DNA from: SG8-4 sp964598225
Lineage (GTDB): Bacteria; Planctomycetota; Phycisphaerae; Sedimentisphaerales; Anaerobacaceae
Direction of reading: 5' to 3'
Assembly (NCBI GenBank): GCA_964598225.1
Contig: CAZRBG010000016.1
Coordinates: 1-64,000 of the forward strand
Length of the DNA: 64,000 nt
The notes beneath the pieces were generated by a model that was not told the DNA's origin, ran no database searches, and was given only the letters and a program-made list of their open reading frames with translations. Made by a program: the position numbers and the translations under genes. Positions 1-8,878 of this stretch are shown here, one piece after another. How positions within the stretch are numbered: the first letter of the stretch is position 1; each line of letters starts with the position of its first letter.

Positions 1-95
1 TATGGGCCACTCCACTCGGGCTATTACTCACTACGGAATGGTATCAGGTGTCCGGAGGGCCAAAGAGGATCGTGTTGTGATTTTCAGCAAAGACT

Positions 96-125
96 GAGAA
101 TTAAAGGTGTGAGAATTAAAGGTGT
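96..125. repeat. 15-bp perfect tandem duplication next to a GTGTCCGGTAC motif
   Basis: The 15-mer GAGAATTAAAGGTGT occurs twice head to tail and runs into GTGTCCGGTACATTTTT. From general knowledge, similar GTGTCCGGTAC stretches are often seen next to small REP-associated transposase genes, but no transposase is visible here. It could be a mobile-element scar. The rest of positions 1-151 shows no gene. Confidence 0.4.
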
Positions 126-151
126 CCGGTACATTTTTAAATGTGTTTCGT

Positions 152-343
152 TTACTCCTTCACGGTAGATTGTTTCTCGGATGCCAGCCGCTTGTAAAGG
201 GGGCCAAGGATTGGGTCTTGTTCCACTTGTTGCATCTGTAACCGGCGGGCTTCGGCCTCCGGAATCCCCTCAAATTCCTTGCGGATCTGCTTCTGGATAT
301 CCCATTTCATCTTCACGCAATCGAATTTCTTATTCTTCTTCAT
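152..343 (-). CDS. small hypothetical protein, possible antitoxin-like
   Basis: This 63-residue soluble, highly charged protein begins MKKNKKFDCVKMKWDIQ. It resembles short proteins beginning KKFDCVxMK that often sit beside RelE/ParE-type toxins as antitoxins (family recollection, not verified). No toxin gene lies within the visible sequence; a partner could lie beyond the left edge. No strong Shine-Dalgarno sequence precedes the ATG. The reading frame is free of stops and biased in composition, so it is probably a real gene, but its function is not established. Confidence 0.5.
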   Translation of the reverse strand: MKKNKKFDCVKMKWDIQKQIRKEFEGIPEAEARRLQMQQVEQDPILGPLYKRLASEKQSTVKE

Positions 344-459
344 CGGCGTATGCTCGAAATTGTTTCATTCTGAGTCTATGGCCTCCCGTTTGCACTCTGC
401 CGCGCATTTACTTTAGTCTATCAGAATCAGGAGCAAAAAAAATGATAAAAACCGGAAAA

Positions 460-1485
460 TCAAATAGTGGCGGAGAGGAATGATTCGATATTTTTGGTGG
501 GGACGTTGGGGGGCATTCCGCCGCCGCAGGAGAGGATGATTCGGGATTTGTCGTCTACGGAATCTATGGTCTCGGTGACGCTGGTATGCACGTCTTCGGG
601 GGTGCCGTCGGCGAGGACTTCGCGGGTGGGGATGTTGCCGAGGAGGGTTACGGCGTTGTTTGTCAGCTCCTTCATTTCTGACAGTGTGTGCTGGTAGCTG
701 AAGTTGAAGAAGTTGACGCCGATCTGGGGGAGGTACGGCGCGCATACCAGTCCGTCGGCGTCGTTGTGGAAGAATCGGACCGCGACGTCGAGGGACTGGA
801 AGATGCGTTCGAGATAAGGCAGTGCCGCAGCGTTGAAATCGTCGTCACCGATGAAGCCGACGATGTCGTCGAGGATGAATACGCCGTCGATGGAGGGGAA
901 GGTTTTAGCCTGGAGCTTGAGCCAGTCGATTGTGAAGTCCGTTATCGTCTCGAGCAGCTTGTGGACCTGCTCGGGATCGGTGCGGATTGCCATCAGAAAC
1001 TCGGTGGTTCCGGCGAGGAAAGAGGCGATGTTCAAGGGGCCGCGAGCTACGGCGAACTTGATGTTGTGGCCCTTCTCTTCGATGCGGGACTGGTAGTGTT
1101 GCAAACGGCGAAGCACAAACGGCAGCAGGCCGTCTTTTGCGGGGTCGGGTTTCGTAACCGAGCCTGCCGTCTGGAAGTCCGTAATGATCTTTGCGGCGTG
1201 GGGCAGCTCGGTTTCCTGCCAGGAGCACTTGGCGCCGAACGCGGACGGCTCTGTGCACATGCCGTACTCGGACCAGAAGCCCGGCAGAAACATCACATCC
1301 GGGAATTGCTCGATAGCCTTTACGTTGGCCTCGAACCACATCTGCTCGCTTGCATAGTAATTCAGCGCGGTGATTCCCGCCCAGCCGGGCAGCCAGGGGC
1401 TGTCGATGACGAACCCGACCGGTAGCGGGTCGAGGGCCTCGCCGTTAATGACAGCCAACAGCTTTTCCCATTGCTCCGGCGTCAT
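460..1485 (-). CDS. URO-D-superfamily protein, methyltransferase-like
   Basis: A 341-residue protein of the uroporphyrinogen decarboxylase superfamily, which also contains the MtaA/MtbA corrinoid:thiol methyltransferases. The C-terminus carries CGGGMPPNVPTKNI, matching the usual GCG-(x)n-TPxEN ending, and FHNDADG lies where methyltransferases place a zinc-binding H-x-C. The second ligand here is Asp rather than Cys. Planctomycetes carry many such paralogues of unknown substrate, and heme biosynthesis is unlikely from the operon context. Its ATG overlaps the TGA of the upstream transporter gene (ATGA), implying translational coupling. It is the last gene of the operon running from 5506 to 460. 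Confidence 0.8.
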   Translation of the reverse strand: MTPEQWEKLLAVINGEALDPLPVGFVIDSPWLPGWAGITALNYYASEQMWFEANVKAIEQFPDVMFLPGFWSEYGMCTEPSAFGAKCSWQETELPHAAKIITDFQTAGSVTKPDPAKDGLLPFVLRRLQHYQSRIEEKGHNIKFAVARGPLNIASFLAGTTEFLMAIRTDPEQVHKLLETITDFTIDWLKLQAKTFPSIDGVFILDDIVGFIGDDDFNAAALPYLERIFQSLDVAVRFFHNDADGLVCAPYLPQIGVNFFNFSYQHTLSEMKELTNNAVTLLGNIPTREVLADGTPEDVHTSVTETIDSVDDKSRIILSCGGGMPPNVPTKNIESFLSATI

Positions 1486-3290
1486 GCCGCCGCTTTCTGC
1501 TTTTCACGTGCGAAGTGGACGACAACGCACAGAACAATAAAGGCGATAAACAGAATGATGCCGAGCCAGCCGAGCTTCGACCAGAGGCTCCAGATACTGC
1601 CGAACGCCGCGGCGCCGGAAGCCAGCGCCATCAGCACGTTCCAGAGTACGCGCCTGCCGCCGGTGGGCATGTCCTTGCCCATGAAGGTCTTCTGGTTCAT
1701 CAGCAAAAAGAACGCGAAGTACGCGATCGGCAGCAGGACCATCGCGAAGACCGATGTCGGCACGGCCAGATACGGCGCGGCGTCCTTCCAGAAGAACGGC
1801 CCGAGCGCCCCGACCACGACCATCAGGTTGCCGATTCGCTGCGGCCAGCCCCGCGCCGGTTTGTTGAGCAGCTCGCAGAAGCACAGGCCGTTAATCGTCA
1901 TGAGCATCGTCGCGGCGCCGAGAGCCATGCCGATTACGCCGATGCCGAAAATGTACTGCGCCCAGACTTCTCCCGTCAGCGGGGCAAGCGTCTCGGCAAG
2001 GTTGAATGCGTCGCGCTTGACGAGAACCGCCGCCATTCGCTTGTCCCCCCAGGGCAAGTTTTCGACTTTGGCGTCTACGATGGCCTGCATCTCCGACGAC
2101 AGCTCCTCGTAATCGCGAACGCCGACCCCGACGAATCGCTGGTCCTGGTCCGCCAGCTCGCTCAGGGCCCTCTCCATCAGCAGGCCCTTGTAAGGACCGA
2201 CGAGGTTGGGAGCGGGTACACCCGTGATCTGCCCGCCCGGTTCGGAGGGCACCAGGCCCTGTGCGGGTTGGGCGTGAAACTGGCTGCCGGAGGCGATGAC
2301 CACGCAGCCGGTCGCGATCATAAACGGGATGAACAAGCCGGTCGAAAGATCGAAAATCGCCAGGCCGCGGAAGTACTTGTCCCAGCCTTTTCGGAGCATC
2401 GAGTACGGCAGCAGGAACGTCATATTGATACCCACCGCCGTGGCGGCGGCGCTGATCATCACGTCTCGCTGCTGGCCGACGATCATGTTGGTCCAGAAGG
2501 CCCGGAACGGCTCGGCGACTCTTTGTATGTGCGGCATGATTTCATCGGTCGGTTTCATGAACAGACTCAGGTCCGGGACGAAGCCGCTGAGAATATTGCC
2601 CCATAAGATCTTGCCGTTGATGCTCAGCTTGATGACCACACCGATAAAGCACAGCACGATCAGGCTGACGATTGATTTTATCATCACCTCGAAGACCTTG
2701 ACGCCTCTGCCGCCGGCGCTGTAGGTCAATGTGGCCGTCAGAGCAATCACGAGAAAGATCGCGCCTGCGATCATCTTGCCGTGGATTTCGCCCACGCCGG
2801 ATTCGGGACCGATCAGGCCGGGCAGCAGGTTCTGACGAATCGCGGCGGTACCAAGCGCAAACTGCGGCAGAGACCAGACGAGATTCGCCATCATCGAGGC
2901 GAGCAGCCATCCCCATCCGAGCACGGGGCTGACGTGCTCGTTGATAGGCCGAAGCGGACGCCGGCCCGTCGAAAGCGTAACGTAGGCGATGGCGCTTAGC
3001 ATGATAATACCCAGGATCATCGCGAGCGGTTGGAGCCACATGAAGCTAAAGCCCACGAGCACGCCGAGGTAGAGACTCGAAGAGAGCGAGCCGCCGCCGA
3101 GGGTGATGCCGCTCTGCAGCCAGCCGGGGCCGGATAACTTGACGAAGACTTTGAAAAGCGCTCCTCTGCCCTGCTTTTCGGCATCGAGTATCATCTGTCG
3201 ATCTTTCTCGATGCGCGGATTGACGTGCATGACCTGTTCTTCTTTGGCCGGTGTGCCGGGGGGGACCTGCTGATTCTCGTTGGGCGTCAT
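1482..3290 (-). CDS. Nramp-fold transporter lacking canonical metal motifs
   Basis: A 602-residue polytopic membrane protein with about 11 hydrophobic segments after a charged N-terminal tail of about 50 residues. The first segment (SGPGWLQSGITLGGGSLSSS) aligns with Nramp TM1, but the metal-binding DPGN is GGGS here. The TM6 equivalent reads GINMTFLLPYS instead of carrying MPH. A loop of about 110 residues (HAQPAQGLVP to GEVWAQYI) is inserted between later segments. Both metal-coordinating motifs are missing, so divalent-metal transport is doubtful. Being sandwiched between two URO-D genes suggests an organic substrate handled by those enzymes (inference). The gene lies 24 bp downstream of the next URO-D gene and overlaps the one below. 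Confidence 0.75.
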   Translation of the reverse strand: MTPNENQQVPPGTPAKEEQVMHVNPRIEKDRQMILDAEKQGRGALFKVFVKLSGPGWLQSGITLGGGSLSSSLYLGVLVGFSFMWLQPLAMILGIIMLSAIAYVTLSTGRRPLRPINEHVSPVLGWGWLLASMMANLVWSLPQFALGTAAIRQNLLPGLIGPESGVGEIHGKMIAGAIFLVIALTATLTYSAGGRGVKVFEVMIKSIVSLIVLCFIGVVIKLSINGKILWGNILSGFVPDLSLFMKPTDEIMPHIQRVAEPFRAFWTNMIVGQQRDVMISAAATAVGINMTFLLPYSMLRKGWDKYFRGLAIFDLSTGLFIPFMIATGCVVIASGSQFHAQPAQGLVPSEPGGQITGVPAPNLVGPYKGLLMERALSELADQDQRFVGVGVRDYEELSSEMQAIVDAKVENLPWGDKRMAAVLVKRDAFNLAETLAPLTGEVWAQYIFGIGVIGMALGAATMLMTINGLCFCELLNKPARGWPQRIGNLMVVVGALGPFFWKDAAPYLAVPTSVFAMVLLPIAYFAFFLLMNQKTFMGKDMPTGGRRVLWNVLMALASGAAAFGSIWSLWSKLGWLGIILFIAFIVLCVVVHFAREKQKAAA

Positions 3291-3314
3291 ACTCTTCTCT
3301 CCTGATTAGACCTC

Positions 3315-4322
3315 TTAACGAGTGCTCCTGGACAAAATGTATTCTCGTGCTCTCAAAACCACGTCCGGGTCCGCCTCGTACGGCAGGCAGCCCGTACCTA
3401 TACAGACATTTTGCCTATTCTCTGCAAGGGCCAGAACCCTGTCAACTTCCTTTTGCACCTCGCTGAAATTTTTTGAAGCAAGCCCGGCGGGATTCATATT
3501 GATCCGCACCATCACCTCGGGCTGCGTTTCCATTGCCTGCATAAACCTCCGCTGATCCGTCCTGGCCGGGCAGCAGACGTATCCCGTCCCGGTCTGTATG
3601 ATGTAGCGGAGTATGGGCAGAGTGTCGCCGCCCATTATGCAGGGGACCGGATGGCCGACGACGTCGGCGGTCTCTGCCATGATCTTTTCAAGGGCTGCAA
3701 GCTCGATGTCCCTGAAATTATCCGGCGACAGCAAAGGCGGTGTGGCGGCAGACTCGAAGAACGCGATGTCGAGACCGTTGCGGACAACTTCCCTGCAAAA
3801 CTCGACCTGACCGGCGACGAGATGTTTCAAGGCCTGCGCGACAAGCTCGGGGTCGGTGTATACTTCGCACAACAGGTTCTCGAAGCCGATAAGATTGGCC
3901 GCTAATGAGAACGGGCCGCTCACCGGAACCTTGACCTCGGTGTCGGGGCACTCGGCCGCGATTCGTTTGGCCGCCTCGATGACCATAGGAATGCGTCCTG
4001 CCTCTCGCGGATCGAACGGTTCAAGATCGAGCAGTTCCTTCATGGACCTGTAAGCATGTTTTGATATCGCGGGGATGCCGTTGCCTGCCGGCTCATCGAC
4101 CGGCGAGCCATAGGCTTCGGCCTCCAGGTTGTAGATGTCGATGCCCACAACTACCGGGCAGTGCCGGTACAGGCGATATGCTTCTATGTGCCCCTGAGTA
4201 AGCAGATCGCAGCTTCGTGAGACCTCCCACGGACTTTTGTTAATCACTCTCGCGGCGTGCTCGTAGACCGACGGCGCGAATGGAATTTGTCTTGTTTGTG
4301 CCGGTTGTTCCTGCTGGTCCAT
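3315..4322 (-). CDS. URO-D-superfamily protein, methyltransferase-like
   Basis: A 335-residue second URO-D-superfamily member in the same operon. Visible family signatures are PVSGPFSLAANLIG, the strand PCIMGGDTLPIL (the zinc/thiol site region in MtaA-type enzymes) and the C-terminal IGTGCLPYEADPDVV, which matches the GCxLPxxTPxENV ending. Cys residues occur at both predicted metal-ligand positions, so this paralogue keeps a more MtaA-like site than the downstream copy. The start is 2 bp after the stop of the oxidoreductase gene. Two different URO-D proteins around one transporter suggest a two-step or paired methyl-transfer or demethylation function (inference); the substrate is unknown. Confidence 0.8.
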   Translation of the reverse strand: MDQQEQPAQTRQIPFAPSVYEHAARVINKSPWEVSRSCDLLTQGHIEAYRLYRHCPVVVGIDIYNLEAEAYGSPVDEPAGNGIPAISKHAYRSMKELLDLEPFDPREAGRIPMVIEAAKRIAAECPDTEVKVPVSGPFSLAANLIGFENLLCEVYTDPELVAQALKHLVAGQVEFCREVVRNGLDIAFFESAATPPLLSPDNFRDIELAALEKIMAETADVVGHPVPCIMGGDTLPILRYIIQTGTGYVCCPARTDQRRFMQAMETQPEVMVRINMNPAGLASKNFSEVQKEVDRVLALAENRQNVCIGTGCLPYEADPDVVLRAREYILSRSTR

Positions 4323-4324
4323 TG

Positions 4325-5506
4325 TTAAAACGTTTTGACGTCGACTTCGGCGCCCGATCTCTCTGCCGAGACGTAAGCGCTGTAGATGGTCGAGATGCAG
4401 TCTGCGGCCAGGTTGCTGGTGCTCTCTAACGGCTCACCGTAAGCGATGGTTCTGTAAAACGCCTCCATCTCCTGCGGATAACCGGTGAACCAGTCCTCGT
4501 CGGGCGACGGGTTCGACCAGCCCTGCTTCGTGCCGGTCTTCTCGACGACGTAAATATCGTCGAAGTTCGCGTCGACCGGGTTGTACGTTTTCATCGCCGT
4601 GTTCGGGTTGATATTACAGACGGTCCGGTGGTTGTTGGCGGCGACTTCGAGCCAGTTGTGGATGCCGCCAAGGATGATGTCGGAGGCGAAGATGTCGGCG
4701 ATTGTGCCGTCGTCGAAGATCAGGTGCATCAGCGAGAAATCGTCGATATCGTGGTAGTCGCAGCGGATGTGTCCTTCATCGCGGAAGTTTTCCAGTCTGG
4801 TAATGGCGTGGACTCTCGCCGAGACGGCGATGGGTTTGATTGGCTCGCTGTTTCTCGCCAGCCCCTCGACGCGCTTGAGGTAAAGCGCCGCCGTGAGCGG
4901 ATGACAGCCTTTGCCTATCATTACCCCGCCGCCGGAGAACTTCCAGTAGGCGTAAGTCGTCGCGTGAGAGCCGGAATGGGCTTCTTCGCCGTGGATCCAC
5001 AATATCTGGGCGCCGGTCTTCTCGATAATCTCGCGCTCCTTCTGGATGGACGGGGCGTAGATCCAGTTCTCGGCGTAGAGAATCCTGCCCTTGCTGTTGG
5101 ATTCGGCTTCGAGCATTCGCTTGATACTGTCGAGAGATTCGTTGAGAGCATCCTGCTTGGGGAAGGTGTCGCCGCTGAAATCGTCCGAGCCGTCGCCGAA
5201 ATAGCCGGTCAGCGGCTTTTCAACTATGGCGAACTTATCCTGCTCGAGAGCGGCAACCGCAATTGGCTCGTGAGCCACGGGCGGAGTGCAGACGTGGACA
5301 ACATCCACCTTGTCGATAAGCTCCTCCAGGCTCTTGGCGGTTTTTATGCCGCGCTTGTCGGCGTAGGCTCTGGCCTGAGCGGTGTCGGTTGCGAATACGC
5401 CCTCGACCTCGACGTTAGTGCCGTAGATCTTCTTGAGGCATTCAAAATGAAACGTCGCGGCGAAACCGGCGCCGACAATTCCGGTACGTATGGTTTTCTT
5501 CTTCAT
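4325..5506 (-). CDS. Gfo/Idh/MocA-family oxidoreductase
   Basis: A 393-residue NAD(P)-dependent dehydrogenase-like protein. The N-terminal Rossmann motif is GIVGAGFAATFHFECL, and VHVCTPPVAHEP followed by AIVEKPLTG (the conserved EKP) is typical of Gfo/Idh/MocA enzymes acting on sugars, inositols and glycosides. The C-terminal half has the family alpha/beta fold with GGGVMIGKGCHP. It is the first gene of the operon with the two URO-D proteins and the transporter. The substrate cannot be read from sequence. A palindromic repeat lies about 40 bp upstream. Confidence 0.88.
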   Translation of the reverse strand: MKKKTIRTGIVGAGFAATFHFECLKKIYGTNVEVEGVFATDTAQARAYADKRGIKTAKSLEELIDKVDVVHVCTPPVAHEPIAVAALEQDKFAIVEKPLTGYFGDGSDDFSGDTFPKQDALNESLDSIKRMLEAESNSKGRILYAENWIYAPSIQKEREIIEKTGAQILWIHGEEAHSGSHATTYAYWKFSGGGVMIGKGCHPLTAALYLKRVEGLARNSEPIKPIAVSARVHAITRLENFRDEGHIRCDYHDIDDFSLMHLIFDDGTIADIFASDIILGGIHNWLEVAANNHRTVCNINPNTAMKTYNPVDANFDDIYVVEKTGTKQGWSNPSPDEDWFTGYPQEMEAFYRTIAYGEPLESTSNLAADCISTIYSAYVSAERSGAEVDVKTF

Positions 5507-5543
5507 CGGATTCCACTATTGTTTCATGATCGGCTCTGTTCAT

Positions 5544-5612
5544 TGTCATTCCCGCGAAAGCGGGAATCCAAGACGTTAGCGATTCCGGATTCCCGCTTTC
5601 GCGGGAATGACA
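5544..5612. repeat. REP-like palindrome, TCATTCCCGCG family
   Basis: Two arms, TGTCATTCCCGCGAAAGCGG and its reverse complement, face each other across about 20 bp; each arm is itself a GCGAAAGC-type hairpin. A relative with the T/A variant TTCCTGCGAAGGCAGGAA lies at 20503-20576. It sits upstream of the oxidoreductase operon and downstream of PEPCK. Such elements are non-autonomous dispersed repeats; no cognate transposase is in view. Confidence 0.85.
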
Positions 5613-5634
5613 ACGCCGGGCGGCAACCTCCGCC

Positions 5635-5683
5635 GTAGCACGCGCTTCCAGCCCGTGAAACACGGCCAGGATGGCCGTGCTAC
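5635..5683. repeat. short inverted repeat with GTAGCACG ends
   Basis: GTAGCACG and CGTGCTAC bracket an internal imperfect palindrome (GTGAAACACGGCC / GGCCGTG). The termini resemble the GTAGCGAG/CTCGCTAC ends of the element at 56616-56663, suggesting one family. Confidence 0.6.
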
Positions 5684-5739
5684 GCTTTCTATTGAGGCTG
5701 CCACCTATTGTAGACTATCAAATCAGATTTGGCAAACTA

Positions 5740-7617
5740 CTATTTTCCCAGGTCAAAAGGCGAGATATAATCGCCGTATATCCCACGGGCTTCTTCGAGG
5801 CGCTTCCTGGTTTTTGCCATAGTGTCGTAAACCGACTGTGGATTGCCAGGCACGTTTTCCCTGTGGTATTTCTCAACGCGATCGAGCTTGGCCAGGTTCT
5901 CGGGCACTCGGATGGTGAACTGGTTTACGTAGTCGTCTTTGGTGTAATCCTTGTCGAGCACTTCCTTGAACAGTTTGACCAGGTCCTCGTAATGCGGAAT
6001 CAAACCGGTCGGACACGTGATAGCGTCGACATCGCCGTGGATTCGCAGTTCCATCCACTTGACCCAGACGTGCTTATCCGGCACGTCGTTGGTGAACTTG
6101 CCTTCTTTGTCCCGCAGGAAATAGTTTACGCCGAAGACAAGCGGCGGGTTTTCGATCCCGTTGACGAAATCGATATTATTGCGGATGTACTTGCCGAGGG
6201 GAATCGCGAGGAAGTCCTGGATGCTCATCAGGTTGATTTCCATCTTACCTTCTTCGCCGATAATCGCAAAGGTGGTCTCTGTCTCGAGCGAGGCGCCGTA
6301 CGAGACAATTCCGTGCGTCCAGTCGAACCCCTGTTGAACCGGCACTGACGCCTTCGGATCGCGTCCGCCGTACATTACGCCGCCGAGACCGACGCCCTCG
6401 GGATTTTCCAGTTCCGGGTCGCAATTGGCCAGGGCTGTCAGGGCGACGGTGTACCTGGCGTTCTTGTGAGCCAGGGGGATTTCCTTGCCCTCGTCGTCCT
6501 TTTTGCCTTTGTGCCACTTGCCCGAGAAGTTCACCCCTTCATCCGGCGTCTCCTCGCCCATGCCCAGCCAGTAAGGTTTGCCGTCCTTTACCAGGACGTT
6601 GCCGAAGATGACCTCGCCGGGTTTGTGCAGGATGTCCCAAATCACCGGGTCGTCTTTTTCCTTGACGTTCTGAATGATGCCGAAGATTCCCGCCTCGGCG
6701 TTGACGGCGCGAAACTGGCCGTTGATGCTCCTGAAATACGCGATGTCATCGCCCAGGATAGTCTCACCGGGCAGCATCGCCGTGGAAGTCTTGCCGCAGG
6801 CGCTGGGAAAAGCGCCGGCCAGATACGTCTTGCGTCCGCCGGGGCCGTAGACGCCGGAGATGAACATGTGCTCGGCCAGCCAGCCTTCGCGGTCGGCCTG
6901 GCGGATGGTGAGCCTCAGTGCCAGCTTCTTCAGGCCCATAGTGTTGCCGCCGTATTGCGTGTTAACGCTGTAGACTGTGTCTCTGGTGTAGTCCATGTAG
7001 ATGCGCTTGTGTTCGACGTCCGCGCTGATCATATCTTCGCTCAACTCGCCGCAGGAGTGCAGGAAGCAGAAAACATTCTTGTCCTTTTCGATCTTGCAGA
7101 ACTGCGGATACGCGGTTCGATAGAGCAGGTCTTCATTATGGCCTACATACCACGAATCAGTGATCTGGACACAGGGAACGCTGAAAACCGAACCGGCCGG
7201 GCCAAGAGAGAGGAAACGCAGGATCGCAGTCCTGCCCTTCATGGAGTCCTTGAGCAATCCCCGCACTTCGTCAAGCCCTTCTTGGCGCTCTATCTGGTTG
7301 AGCGCTTCGCTGAGCTTTTCATCCTTCGGCACGAGATACCTGGTCGCTTTTCTGTCGCGGCCCTGGTCTTTGGGGCCGTCGAAGTGGCAGGTGTGGCCGG
7401 GTATTTTGAGTGGTATCTCTTCGCCGTTCTTGATCGCCATTTCCCGAACGTGCCTGACGTCCTGCTCGGAATCCGTACAGACAAACAGCTCCTCGGGATT
7501 CGTCAGCTCGATCGCATCGGCGACAAACGCATGTATCTTGGTGTTATCCACGGCCATGAGCTTGTCGTAAGCATCGGCCGAAAGTCTTTCCTTCAATATT
7601 TCGTTCGCATTACTCAT
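5740..7617 (-). CDS. pckG: phosphoenolpyruvate carboxykinase (GTP)
   Basis: A 625-residue full-length GTP-dependent PEP carboxykinase, interconverting oxaloacetate and PEP with GTP/GDP in the cytosol. The PEPCK-specific P-loop FPSACGKTS lies at about 270-278 and includes the family's reactive Cys. The kinase-2 metal site ILGDDIAYF follows at about 288-296, and HNEDLLYRTAYPQF (about 160-173) fits the substrate-binding region. The GTP form is less common in bacteria than the ATP form but is found in planctomycetes and actinobacteria. The gene appears monocistronic or the last of the reverse cluster, 142 bp below a Cys-rich gene. Confidence 0.97.
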   Translation of the reverse strand: MSNANEILKERLSADAYDKLMAVDNTKIHAFVADAIELTNPEELFVCTDSEQDVRHVREMAIKNGEEIPLKIPGHTCHFDGPKDQGRDRKATRYLVPKDEKLSEALNQIERQEGLDEVRGLLKDSMKGRTAILRFLSLGPAGSVFSVPCVQITDSWYVGHNEDLLYRTAYPQFCKIEKDKNVFCFLHSCGELSEDMISADVEHKRIYMDYTRDTVYSVNTQYGGNTMGLKKLALRLTIRQADREGWLAEHMFISGVYGPGGRKTYLAGAFPSACGKTSTAMLPGETILGDDIAYFRSINGQFRAVNAEAGIFGIIQNVKEKDDPVIWDILHKPGEVIFGNVLVKDGKPYWLGMGEETPDEGVNFSGKWHKGKKDDEGKEIPLAHKNARYTVALTALANCDPELENPEGVGLGGVMYGGRDPKASVPVQQGFDWTHGIVSYGASLETETTFAIIGEEGKMEINLMSIQDFLAIPLGKYIRNNIDFVNGIENPPLVFGVNYFLRDKEGKFTNDVPDKHVWVKWMELRIHGDVDAITCPTGLIPHYEDLVKLFKEVLDKDYTKDDYVNQFTIRVPENLAKLDRVEKYHRENVPGNPQSVYDTMAKTRKRLEEARGIYGDYISPFDLGK

Positions 7618-7759
7618 TTACAGTCGGTACCTCCTAATTGTGGGCTTCATAGTCCAAAAATCACGTGATTCTAATTGTGCGCTCCAATGGCGTCAACTTC
7701 TTTCTCCGGTTGCCGAAACAAGATCAACTATATTCATACCCTGCAATCTATGCTTGTCC

Positions 7760-8251
7760 TCAGAAGGTTCCCGAAATTTGTACGTGCCGGATGACCTCTC
7801 CCGATGAGATGGAAGTTCCGTTGGCACATCCGGTCACATTACAGAATGAGATGGCGTTGTTGTAATCGAGTTTGGGTGTTAATCCTATCACAACCATGTC
7901 GGCGTCCGGCCGGCAACTGCAATTGACGAGCTTGCTGAACATTACGCCGCAATGAGGGCAGTACAATTCATCTTTTACGCCGTCTTCCAATTCACCGGAA
8001 AGAATAATCTTGGTGAAATCGCCCTGAACGGCTGAGAGAACAAGCTCACCTTCCGTACCCGGCCGGCTGAATTTCATCCTGAGGCCGGGGGCGCCGTTTA
8101 TCTCATTCTCCTTATCAATAATGCTGCAGCCATTCGGACAGTACGCTTCGCTCGCTACATACCTGACGGCTTTTTGAGCAGCCTCATCAGTATGTCTCGT
8201 GCGCGGCCCCAACGGGATAATCAACCTTCCGTCTTTGGTGAATCGGTCCAT
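7760..8251 (-). CDS. Cys-rich hypothetical protein with paired zinc-ribbon motifs
   Basis: A 163-residue soluble protein of unknown function. CPNGC (about residue 38) and CPHCG (about 97) form a likely split metal-binding site, with further cysteines in NCSC and CNVTGC. The flow of short beta-strands, such as GELVLSAVQGDFTKIILSGEL, suggests a small beta-rich fold around the metal. It lies 17 bp downstream of the gamma-carbonic anhydrase gene in the same direction, so the two are probably co-transcribed. Family not recognised. Confidence 0.65.
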   Translation of the reverse strand: MDRFTKDGRLIIPLGPRTRHTDEAAQKAVRYVASEAYCPNGCSIIDKENEINGAPGLRMKFSRPGTEGELVLSAVQGDFTKIILSGELEDGVKDELYCPHCGVMFSKLVNCSCRPDADMVVIGLTPKLDYNNAISFCNVTGCANGTSISSGEVIRHVQISGTF

Positions 8252-8268
8252 AGTGTTGCCTTCTCATG

Positions 8269-8871
8269 CTATCCGCAGTCGCTGAGCTCGAGGTATCCTT
8301 TCGCAAGTTCGAGGTTTGCAGCCGTTACTTTTTCGGCAAATTGATGCTGTTCCGGGCCTGTCTTGCCCACGAGCCTTATGACGTCTTCCGGACAAATGAC
8401 GGATACGCCGGCGGGTACAAGCGATTCCGGAGCCAGCCGGACTCCCTGAACAATGGCTCCTGTGCCGATAAACGCTCCGTCTGCGATTTCAACATCGAAC
8501 AGTTTCGCACCGAATCCGACAAAGCAGCCTTCGCCCAGCGTGCACGGCCCGTGAACGATGCATCCGTGCGCCAATGACGATCGGCGTGCCACCGTGACGT
8601 TCGCGCCGCCGAGCGCGTGGATGATTACGCCGTCCTGAACGTTGCATTCCGGGCCGATCTTGATGGGCGCGACTGCTGACGACAAATCAGCTTCATCCGC
8701 CCTGATGACCGCATTCGGGCCTACGTAGACTCCGGGACCCAGCCGCACGTTGCCTATGATTTGCGCTGAAGGATCGACGTACGCACTTGAATCGACCCGT
8801 GGCAGGTCCCGGTTAGGATTCCGGCGCAGTGATGTACATGAAGTGGTTGCCATTATTCGTCTTTCGTTCAC
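8269..8871 (-). CDS. gamma-class carbonic anhydrase (Cam-like hexapeptide protein)
   Basis: A 200-residue left-handed beta-helix protein. Hexapeptide repeats (PSAQIIGNVRLGPGVYVGP and so on) span about 30-155. Three histidines fit the metal ligands of Cam, the Methanosarcina gamma-carbonic anhydrase: H85 (GVIIHALGG), H102 and H107 (SLAHGCIVHGP), with the 5-residue spacing of the last pair kept. The C-terminal helix NLELAKGYLEL also matches Cam-type enzymes. It probably hydrates CO2 in the cytosol. The first ATG (MNERRI) is assumed; MATTSC seven codons later is an alternative. It lies 7 bp from the stop of the phosphatase gene. Confidence 0.85.
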   Translation of the reverse strand: MNERRIMATTSCTSLRRNPNRDLPRVDSSAYVDPSAQIIGNVRLGPGVYVGPNAVIRADEADLSSAVAPIKIGPECNVQDGVIIHALGGANVTVARRSSLAHGCIVHGPCTLGEGCFVGFGAKLFDVEIADGAFIGTGAIVQGVRLAPESLVPAGVSVICPEDVIRLVGKTGPEQHQFAEKVTAANLELAKGYLELSDCG

Positions 8872-8878
8872 ATAATTA

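Noticed and set aside
688..1425. 245-residue frame antisense to the URO-D gene
   Set aside because: It has no Shine-Dalgarno sequence and low-complexity Val/Glu/Asp composition typical of antisense shadows.
2542..3039. Long open frames opposite or inside the transporter gene
   Set aside because: They are shadows caused by G+C bias; the transporter frame has clear membrane segments.
5500..5760. Multiple palindromes taken as a CRISPR array
   Set aside because: The elements are unrelated inverted repeats, not evenly spaced direct repeats with spacers, and no cas gene is near.
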